DNA from: Chloroflexota bacterium
GTDB taxonomy: Bacteria; Chloroflexota; Anaerolineae; Anaerolineales; Villigracilaceae
Direction: 5' to 3'
NCBI GenBank assembly: GCA_016219545.1
Contig: JACRMH010000062.1
Location: 186,001-250,000, forward strand
Length of the DNA stretch: 64,000 nucleotides
Of the stretch, positions 58,486-64,000 are shown in pieces. Each line of letters begins with the position of its first letter. The stretch's first letter is position 1. The notes beneath the pieces were generated by a model. It saw only the letters and a list, made by a program, of their open reading frames with translations, was not told the DNA's origin and made no database searches. A program made the translations under genes and the position numbers.

Positions 58486-59103
58486 GCGGAGACGGAGGAT
58501 AAGGGAAGATAGAACGAATAGGACGAGGACGATCAATCCGCCTTGTGTGAAGGTTGAATAGATGGAGGTGGTGGTTACCGAAGCCGGGTTAACTGTCAAC
58601 GGCGTTGGGGAGGGAAAGGCGTTTATCACCGCATCGGGCAAACGGGTTGCAGTGGGAGGCGGGATCGTGGCTGTTGGGATCAACGTGGCAGTGGGAGTAT
58701 CCGTTGGCAGGGAGATGTCGTTGCCGATCTTTATGTTTGAAACAAGCACATCTTGAAAAGAACCGTCTTGAAGAAAGACGCGCAGGCGCAGGGTGTAATC
58801 ACCGTCTGTCAGCAGAGTTGTGTCCCAGACCGTGAGGGGGGCATCCTTGATGGGCTGGGAAAATGTCTGGATGCTGAACCAAGTTTCGGCGGAGTCGGAT
58901 GCGCCCTCTGCAGGGAGGTCATATTTAAATTCAAGTTGAGCAGATGAAAAATTAGGGACATCCAAATTGCCGATTATTTCCACCTTCCCGCGCAAAATCT
59001 GCCCTGATCGAGGGGATGTAATGGAAGGTCCCGCCGTTTGGGTAAATAAAAAAAGGGAAAGAGCTAGAAGCATCTGGAACATGGCAATTGGTAAGTTTAA
59101 CAT
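58477..59103 (-). CDS. Exported protein with C-terminal membrane anchor
   Basis: The 208-residue protein has an N-terminal signal (MFQMLLALSLFLFTQTAG region), an outside beta-rich domain (GPSITSPRSGQILRGKVEIIGNL, YTLRLRVFLQDGSF), a Thr/Pro linker (PTDTPTATLIPTATIPPPT) and a C-terminal helix with RLRKN, so it is anchored with a short inside tail. The domain recalls cell-surface Ig-like folds. The last residues run into a tandem repeat. The start may be ATG 59103 or ATG 59082. Confidence 0.75.
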   Translation of the reverse strand: MLNLPIAMFQMLLALSLFLFTQTAGPSITSPRSGQILRGKVEIIGNLDVPNFSSAQLEFKYDLPAEGASDSAETWFSIQTFSQPIKDAPLTVWDTTLLTDGDYTLRLRVFLQDGSFQDVLVSNIKIGNDISLPTDTPTATLIPTATIPPPTATRLPDAVINAFPSPTPLTVNPASVTTTSIYSTFTQGGLIVLVLFVLSSLILRLRKN

Positions 59104-59220
59104 GAAGGGTATGCAGGGTCAAATTGCAAATGCCATGAATTGAAAGCATGAAGCAATTCTCGAATGATTATTTTTCTGGTAAACTCAGATGAGTAAGTTA
59201 ATTCCCTAGGAGACCGAGTT

Positions 59221-59595
59221 ATGACAAAATCACGTTCTGACCAAATGGTGGAACGCCTTCGCAATATGCAGGCATTTGCTCCCGACATTGAAGCATCCGC
59301 CATTGTTTCTGTAGACGGCCTGATCATGGCCTCTGCATTACAACAGGGCGTGGAAGAAGACCGCGTATCGGCGATGTCTGCGGCCATGCTCAGCCTCGGT
59401 GAACGTATTTCCGGCGAATTGGGGCGCGGCGGACTTGAACAGGTTTATATCAAAGGCGATAAAGGCTCCATTGTGTTAACCGCCATCGGCGAAGAAGCCG
59501 TGTTGACGGCCATGGCAAGGCAGGATGCCAAACTTGGCATGATCTTCCTGGAGATGCGGCGCGCCGCCGAAGACTTAGTGAAGCTGGTTGGATGA
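59221..59595 (+). CDS. Roadblock/LC7-domain protein
   Basis: The 124-residue protein has the roadblock fold: APDIEASAIVSVDGLIMASAL, MSAAMLSLGERISGELGRG, EQVYIKGDKGSIVLTAIGEEAVLTA. Such proteins are usually dimers that control small GTPases of the MglA kind. No GTPase gene is nearby. AGGAGACC lies 8 nt before ATG. Confidence 0.92.
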   Translation: MTKSRSDQMVERLRNMQAFAPDIEASAIVSVDGLIMASALQQGVEEDRVSAMSAAMLSLGERISGELGRGGLEQVYIKGDKGSIVLTAIGEEAVLTAMARQDAKLGMIFLEMRRAAEDLVKLVG

Positions 59596-59635
59596 ACAGA
59601 AGAAAAATCTTTACCCCAAAAAATAATCAACCCCA

Positions 59636-59667
59636 GAATGGGGAGGGCTTAAACGCCCTCCCCATTC
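59636..59667 (+). terminator. Terminator of the roadblock gene
   Basis: 13-bp stem GAATGGGGAGGGC with GCCCTCCCCATTC, 6-nt loop, then TCTTTGTATTTTT. Confidence 0.85.
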
Positions 59668-59687
59668 TCTTTGTATTTTTATGAGTA

Positions 59688-59721
59688 AGACCTGACAGGT
59701 TTTAATAAACCTGTCAGGTCT
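59688..59721. repeat. ACCTGACAGGT palindrome before pyrG
   Basis: 15+4+15 bp perfect inverted repeat (AGACCTGACAGGTTT), 16 bp ahead of pyrG and adjacent to its AAGGAG. It could act as an operator, an RNA hairpin, or a member of the dispersed palindromes. Confidence 0.75.
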
Positions 59722-59737
59722 AATAAGGAGATTACTT

Positions 59738-61348
59738 ATGACGACCAAATATTTATTTTTTACAGGCGGTGTGGTTTCATCGGTGGGGAAAGGTGTGACC
59801 GCGGCCGCGATGGGTTTGCTTTTGAAGGAACGTGGCTTTAACGTCGCGGTTCAAAAATTGGACCCTTATATCAACGTTGACCCTGGCACGATGTCACCCT
59901 ACCAACACGGCGAAGTGTATGTCCTCGATGACGGCGCAGAGACCGACCTCGACCTCGGTCACTACGAACGGTTCATTGACAATCGTCTGACCAGAGTCAG
60001 CAACTTCACCACAGGACAGGTCTACGCCGAAACCATCGCGAACGAAAGACGCGGTGATTATCTGGGCGGCACGATCCAGGTCATTCCGCATATTACAAAT
60101 GAGATCAAACGCAGGATCGGGTTGGTCGAAAAGGAAACAGGCGCGGAGATCGTCATCCTCGAAGTCGGCGGGACAGTTGGCGATATTGAGTCGCAGCCAT
60201 TCCTTGAGGCGTTGCGTCAACTCCGCAATGAGGTGGGACGTGAGAACTGTCTCTTTGTACATGTCACATGGCTTCCCACCATCGGAGCAACCGGTGAGAT
60301 CAAGACCAAGCCAACACAACATTCAGTGGCTGCGCTGCGTTCCATTGGTATCTCACCAAACATCATTATCGCGCGCGCGGACCAAAACGTGGATAAGAGT
60401 CTCTGCGAAAAGATCGCGCTTTTCTGCGACGTGGAAAAAGACTCGGTCATCCCCATGCCCACTGCGGACGTGCTGTATGAAGTCCCGTTACTTTTGGAAA
60501 AACTTGGCGTGGGCGAATTATTCCTCAAGAAACTCGGTCTCACCGCAAAACGACAAGCGAACATGAAGCCCTGGCAGAAGCTTGTAGAAGATGTCCGCCG
60601 GCCGAAGCCGACAGTGAAGGTTGCGCTGGTCGGAAAATATGTCGAGCTGCAGGATGCGTACATGTCAGTCCGTGAGGCGTTAAAACATGCAGCGCTCGCA
60701 AACAACGTTGAAGTGGAGATCAGTTGGATCCATTCCGTTGACCTTGAAAAAGATAAAGGCTGGGATGTCGTCAAAGAAGCAGATGCAGTCCTTGTGCCGG
60801 GCGGTTTCGGCTCGCGCGGTATTGAAGGCAAAATTTTGGCGGCGCGCTATGCCCGCGAGAATAAAGTCCCTTATTTAGGTTTGTGTTTGGGGATGCAAGT
60901 GATGTGCATTGATTTTGCGCGCGGTGTATTGGAACTGGAAGATTCGAATTCCTCTGAATTTGATCGAAGCACGGAGAACCCGGTCATTGACATTATGATA
61001 GACCAGCGCTCGATCACCAATATGGGCGGAACGATGCGCCTCGGACTTTACCCGTGCCTGCTTCAAGCGGGGACGAAGTCAGCCGCCGCCTATGGAGTCC
61101 CAAGCGTGGACGAGAGGCATCGTCACCGCTTTGAGTTTAACAACACCTACCGCGCCGAGTTCGAGAAACACGGCATGGTCTTCTCCGGTCTCTCCCCCGA
61201 TGGCAGATTGGTCGAGATCGTTGAACTGGCGAATCATCCCTACATGGTCGCGAGTCAATTCCACCCTGAGTTTTTATCACGCCCCATGAAACCTCATCCA
61301 TTATTTGTTGGATTGTTGAAGGCGGCGAAGGAAAGGGCGAAGAAGTGA
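59738..61348 (+). CDS. pyrG: CTP synthase
   Basis: The 536-residue protein has the synthetase half, with the start FFTGGVVSSVGKGVTAAAMG, YINVDPGTMSPYQHGEV and EVGGTVGDIES. The glutaminase half has PGGFGSRG, the nucleophile Cys in YLGLCLGMQV and the His-Glu in SQFHPEF. It makes CTP from UTP with glutamine. AAGGAG lies 8 nt before ATG. The stop is followed by a GTGATCAGTGATTAG tandem repeat. Confidence 0.98.
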   Translation: MTTKYLFFTGGVVSSVGKGVTAAAMGLLLKERGFNVAVQKLDPYINVDPGTMSPYQHGEVYVLDDGAETDLDLGHYERFIDNRLTRVSNFTTGQVYAETIANERRGDYLGGTIQVIPHITNEIKRRIGLVEKETGAEIVILEVGGTVGDIESQPFLEALRQLRNEVGRENCLFVHVTWLPTIGATGEIKTKPTQHSVAALRSIGISPNIIIARADQNVDKSLCEKIALFCDVEKDSVIPMPTADVLYEVPLLLEKLGVGELFLKKLGLTAKRQANMKPWQKLVEDVRRPKPTVKVALVGKYVELQDAYMSVREALKHAALANNVEVEISWIHSVDLEKDKGWDVVKEADAVLVPGGFGSRGIEGKILAARYARENKVPYLGLCLGMQVMCIDFARGVLELEDSNSSEFDRSTENPVIDIMIDQRSITNMGGTMRLGLYPCLLQAGTKSAAAYGVPSVDERHRHRFEFNNTYRAEFEKHGMVFSGLSPDGRLVEIVELANHPYMVASQFHPEFLSRPMKPHPLFVGLLKAAKERAKK

Positions 61349-61372
61349 TCAGTGATTAGTGATCAGTAAGTG
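61346..61372. repeat. GATCAGTGATTAG tandem repeat
   Basis: GTGATCAGTGATTAGTGATC and beyond, directly at the pyrG stop. Same simple-repeat type as 58451. Confidence 0.65.
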
Positions 61373-61390
61373 CCATGAGTTGTGAGATTC

Positions 61391-61431
61391 AATCAAACCT
61401 CGGAGGTCTTCAAGACTTCCGAGGTTTGATT
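61391..61431. repeat. CCTCGGAG palindrome, copy 2
   Basis: Near-perfect 20+1+20 bp inverted repeat with the left arm AATCAAACCTCGGAGGTCTT, between the convergent pyrG and plsC genes. It may also be their shared terminator. Confidence 0.8.
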
Positions 61432-61440
61432 TATATCAAC

Positions 61441-62121
61441 CTACTTTCTAAATCCCTTTGGTGCTTCGGCATATACTCCGCGCATTGATTCGGGGAGACC
61501 GGCCGCGAGGGTGAACATGAGGCGGTCGGTGAGGGAAAGAGGCGTATCGTGCGGATTCGGCAAAATAGGTGGCAGCAATTTCACGGTCACGCTGGAGCGC
61601 TGTGGAAAGCCTTTGAAGAATTGATCGGAACCGGTCACTGCCATCGGGATGATCGGACAATTCATCTCGATCGCCATCCTGGCCGTGCCTGTCTTGGCGA
61701 CATTGAGTCCCCTGCCCATTGAGCGAGTCCCTTCGGGGAACATGCCGAGTGTTTGACGATGCGCAAGCACCTTGCGTGCGTAACGCATGGCCCATTCATC
61801 CTTCTCGCCGCGATACACTGGGAACGCACCTAGGTTTCTGAGAAGCGGGTCAAGCGGCGTGTTGAATAATTCCGCCTTGCCCATAAAAAAGATGGGACGC
61901 GGCAACGCAAACTGCATGGGAAAGACATCGAAATTGGTATTGTGATTCGCGGCAATGATGACTGCGCCATCCAATGGAAAATGTTCCAGTCCCTCCATTT
62001 TCATCACCATGATGGCGCGGAAAAGATTGCAGATTGACCAAATTAAAATGCGGCGGAATTTGGTTTCCTCCAGGGAATATTTTTTCCGGTCACGCGGGTC
62101 AAAATCCTGTGATGTGTTCAC
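61441..62121 (-). CDS. plsC: 1-acyl-sn-glycerol-3-phosphate acyltransferase
   Basis: The 226-residue protein has the acyltransferase motifs NHNTNFD (about residue 58) and FPEGTRS, with the GTARMAIEMNCPIIPMAV region. It adds the second acyl chain in phospholipid synthesis at the membrane. GTG 62121 is used, with GGAGAG upstream. The -10 TATAAT (62146-62151) is a good start signal. The CGCGACAT palindromes lie immediately behind it. Confidence 0.9.
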   Translation of the reverse strand: MNTSQDFDPRDRKKYSLEETKFRRILIWSICNLFRAIMVMKMEGLEHFPLDGAVIIAANHNTNFDVFPMQFALPRPIFFMGKAELFNTPLDPLLRNLGAFPVYRGEKDEWAMRYARKVLAHRQTLGMFPEGTRSMGRGLNVAKTGTARMAIEMNCPIIPMAVTGSDQFFKGFPQRSSVTVKLLPPILPNPHDTPLSLTDRLMFTLAAGLPESMRGVYAEAPKGFRK

Positions 62122-62172
62122 GAAAAACTCTCCATATAAAATGCGATTATACTTGTTGAAAATAAACAGTAT

Positions 62173-62220
62173 CGCGACATTTATGTCGCATTACAATTAC
62201 ACTGCGACATAAATGTCGTG
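62173..62220. repeat. CGCGACAT palindromes, copies 2 and 3
   Basis: CGCGACATTTATGTCGC at 62173 and GCGACATAAATGTCG at 62204, 13 bp apart, between the divergent plsC and eno genes. Another copy lies before the NUDIX gene (13396). Both are close enough to the promoters to act as operators. Confidence 0.75.
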
Positions 62221-62249
62221 GCACAAATAAATAACCCCAGGAGTAAATA

Positions 62250-63548
62250 ATGGACACTACGATCGAAAGCATATCCGCGTTGGAAATTCTCGATTCACGC
62301 GGCAACCCAACCGTGGAAGTTGAAGTCACCTTGTTCGATGGCGCATGGGGACGCGCCGCAGTTCCCTCAGGCGCATCCACCGGCATACATGAAGCCTTGG
62401 AAATGCGCGATGGCAACAAGAAGCGCTACCTCGGCAAAGGCGTGGCAAAGGCGGTTGCCAATGTCAACGGAATCATTTCAGATGCCCTCTTCGGTTGGGA
62501 TGCCTCCGAACAAAAAGCCATTGATGCTGAATTGCTCATGCTGGATGGCACAGCCAACAAATCCAAGCTTGGCGCGAATGCCATTTTGGGAGTCAGCCTT
62601 GCAGTGGCGAAGGCGGCCGCAAATTCATTTGGAATGCCCTTATATCGTTATCTCGGCGGCGTGTATGCTCATGTGCTTCCGGTTCCGATGATGAACATCA
62701 TGAATGGCGGCGCGCACACCAACTGGCAAAGCACAGATATGCAGGAATTCATGGTGATGCCTTTCGGCGCGCCGTCATTTTCTGAAGGACTGCGCTGGGG
62801 TGCTGAAATCTATCACGCACTGAAATCTGTCCTGAAAGAAAATGGATATGGCACGCTCGTCGGCGATGAAGGCGGATTTGCGCCGGCGCTGAAGGCGAAC
62901 AACGAAGCCATTGAGTTGATCCTCGCGGCAATTCAGAAAGCTGGATTCAAAGCAGGTCGCGGCAAGGATGTTGCGATTGCCCTCGACCCGGCCGCCTCTG
63001 AACTTTATGATGAGAAAACAAAAAAATATAATCTCCGCAAGGAAGGTAAAAAACTCAGCGGGGAGCAGATGGTGGATTTCTGGAAGAAGTGGGTCAAGGA
63101 TTATCCGATCGTTTCCATTGAAGACGGTCTCGCACAAAATGACTGGGCTTCGTGGAGCCTGATGACCAGGGAATTAGGCGACAAGATCCAAATCGTCGGC
63201 GATGATCTGCTGGTGACGAATCCGGAACGCGTCCGCAGGGCGATCAAGGAAAATGCCGCCAATGCTTTGCTCGTCAAAGTGAACCAGATCGGCTCGCTGA
63301 CTGAAACCTTCGAAGCCGTTGATCTATGTCAGCGCACAGGCTGGAGAGCGGTCACCTCTCACAGGTCAGGCGAGACCGAAGACGCCACCATTGCCGATAT
63401 CGCCGTGGCCCTCAACACAGGTCAGATCAAGACCGGCGCTCCTGCAAGGTCAGACCGCGTGTCGAAATATAATCAACTCCTGCGCATCGAAGCAGAACTT
63501 GGTGATTCCGCAAAATATGCTGGATGGGATGCGTTGAAACAGGCGTAA
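62250..63548 (+). CDS. eno: Enolase
   Basis: The 432-residue protein has the family blocks LDSRGNPTVEVEV, GANAILGVSLAVAKAAA, the base-and-metal regions LVGDEGGFAP and SIEDGLAQNDW, and VTSHRSGETED. It dehydrates 2-phosphoglycerate to phosphoenolpyruvate. With PPDK it links to pyruvate metabolism. AGGAG lies 7 nt before ATG. Confidence 0.98.
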   Translation: MDTTIESISALEILDSRGNPTVEVEVTLFDGAWGRAAVPSGASTGIHEALEMRDGNKKRYLGKGVAKAVANVNGIISDALFGWDASEQKAIDAELLMLDGTANKSKLGANAILGVSLAVAKAAANSFGMPLYRYLGGVYAHVLPVPMMNIMNGGAHTNWQSTDMQEFMVMPFGAPSFSEGLRWGAEIYHALKSVLKENGYGTLVGDEGGFAPALKANNEAIELILAAIQKAGFKAGRGKDVAIALDPAASELYDEKTKKYNLRKEGKKLSGEQMVDFWKKWVKDYPIVSIEDGLAQNDWASWSLMTRELGDKIQIVGDDLLVTNPERVRRAIKENAANALLVKVNQIGSLTETFEAVDLCQRTGWRAVTSHRSGETEDATIADIAVALNTGQIKTGAPARSDRVSKYNQLLRIEAELGDSAKYAGWDALKQA

Positions 63549-63558
63549 TTTTTTTACA

Positions 63559-63595
63559 AAAAACCTTTAGGGTCTGTGAGACCCTAAAGGTTTTT
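63559..63595 (+). terminator. Terminator of eno (also an AACCCTAAA-type palindrome)
   Basis: Perfect 17+3+17 bp inverted repeat (left arm AAAAACCTTTAGGGTCT) with a T-run at its end. Confidence 0.85.
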
Positions 63596-63611
63596 ATTTA
63601 TGGAGGGACTC

Positions 63612-64000
63612 ATGTCCAAAGAAGACGATGTAAAACGATACCTTGAAAATCGTCAAAAAGAAATTGATGGGGCGGCATTGTATTTGGCACTTGCAGAATC
63701 TGAAAAACAGCCGCAAATGGCGGAGGTCTATCGCAAGCTTTCAGCAAGTGAGGAAAAACACGCCGCCGCGTGGGATCATAAACTGGAGAAACATGGAGTC
63801 AAGCCTCCGCCCCGCAGACCCTCCTGGCGGGCAAGCACAATGATCTGGCTTGCGAAACGGTTTGGTCCGCAATTTGTTCTGCCCACCATCGCCTCCAATG
63901 AAAAAGCGGACAGCCGCGCTTATGATGGTCAACCTGAAGCGGAGGCTGCAAATTTTGCGGCTGATGAAAAATCACATGCGCGCTTGATATCCATGGCCTC
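63612..64000 (+). CDS. Ferritin-like/VIT1-type protein (3' end cut by window)
   Basis: From ATG 63612, 129 codons are open to the window edge. The N-terminus is a ferritin-like/rubrerythrin four-helix pattern: Glu-rich helix EIDGAALYLALAE, then ASEEKHAAAWDHKLEKHG and later NEKADSRAYDGQPEAEAANFAADEKSHARL, giving E..E..H metal ligands. Families with this start often continue into a VIT1/CCC1 iron or manganese membrane transporter, but that part is beyond the edge. GGAGGG lies 7 nt before ATG. Confidence 0.78.
   Translation, partial: MSKEDDVKRYLENRQKEIDGAALYLALAESEKQPQMAEVYRKLSASEEKHAAAWDHKLEKHGVKPPPRRPSWRASTMIWLAKRFGPQFVLPTIASNEKADSRAYDGQPEAEAANFAADEKSHARLISMA

Overview
The window looks like a chromosomal segment of a Chloroflexota bacterium of the Anaerolineae type. 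This is an inference from gene content: lipoproteins with Thr/Pro linkers, a TIGR03663/Agl23-like membrane protein fused to a beta-propeller, large multihaem cytochromes, a roadblock protein, a type 2 IPP isomerase, moderate GC, and very many short palindromic and simple repeats between and even inside genes. No rRNA, phage or CRISPR array is visible. One tRNA (Pro, CGG) and one group II intron are present. Both ends cut a gene: a von Willebrand A protein on the left and a ferritin-like protein on the right.

Layout. 1-7.5 kb (minus strand): VWA protein, tRNA-Pro, a lipoprotein, an M32 carboxypeptidase and a MacAB-like efflux operon (adaptor, ATPase, permease). 7.8-14 kb (plus): GltD-like oxidoreductase, a membrane-anchored HExxH protein, a lipoprotein joining a DsbA-like fold to a cyclophilin, TrmI, a zinc-ribbon protein and a NUDIX hydrolase. 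14-18.4 kb: ribosomal protein L25, a repeat-rich membrane-anchored protein, a D-Ala-D-Ala ligase-like ATP-grasp enzyme and a diguanylate cyclase. 18.5-23.5 kb (minus) is the most striking block: a ferredoxin, an FAD/NAD oxidoreductase, a b-type membrane protein and two paralogous cytochromes with 15 and 20 CxxCH motifs in one apparent operon. 23.8-27 kb (minus): a cold-shock protein, then a six-gene operon of small proteins (VOC, a small unknown, ankyrin, Asp-box propeller, MoaD/ThiS-like, ABM) behind a promoter whose spacer is a palindrome. 27.1-29.56 kb: a group II intron with its reverse transcriptase, placed between that promoter and hemW. 29.6-38.9 kb: hemW, a HAD phosphatase, pyruvate phosphate dikinase with a lysine-rich tail, a lone receiver-domain protein, a STAND NTPase with TPR repeats, and rlmN. 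39-46 kb: an ECF sigma factor with a LysM-bearing anti-sigma factor, the Agl23-NHL protein and sucCD. 46-51.8 kb: acyl carrier protein, IPP isomerase, a methyltransferase, a PIG-L deacetylase, a DinB protein and small secreted or cytosolic proteins. 51.9-64 kb: uvrB and mfd (nucleotide excision repair and its transcription coupling), pth, a roadblock protein, pyrG, plsC, eno and a ferritin-like protein.

Two themes cross the window. First, several plus-strand genes (9387, 11976, 29579, 37859) have a good -10 box ending only 6-7 nt before the start codon, which predicts leaderless mRNAs. Second, short palindromic or tandem repeat families lie between genes, and related sequence appears to sit in frame within hemW and mfd, adding residues to these housekeeping proteins.

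The likely electron path of the cytochrome block is NAD(P)H to FAD protein and ferredoxin, then the b-type protein, then the c-type wires outside the membrane. This path is inferred; no terminal reductase is visible.
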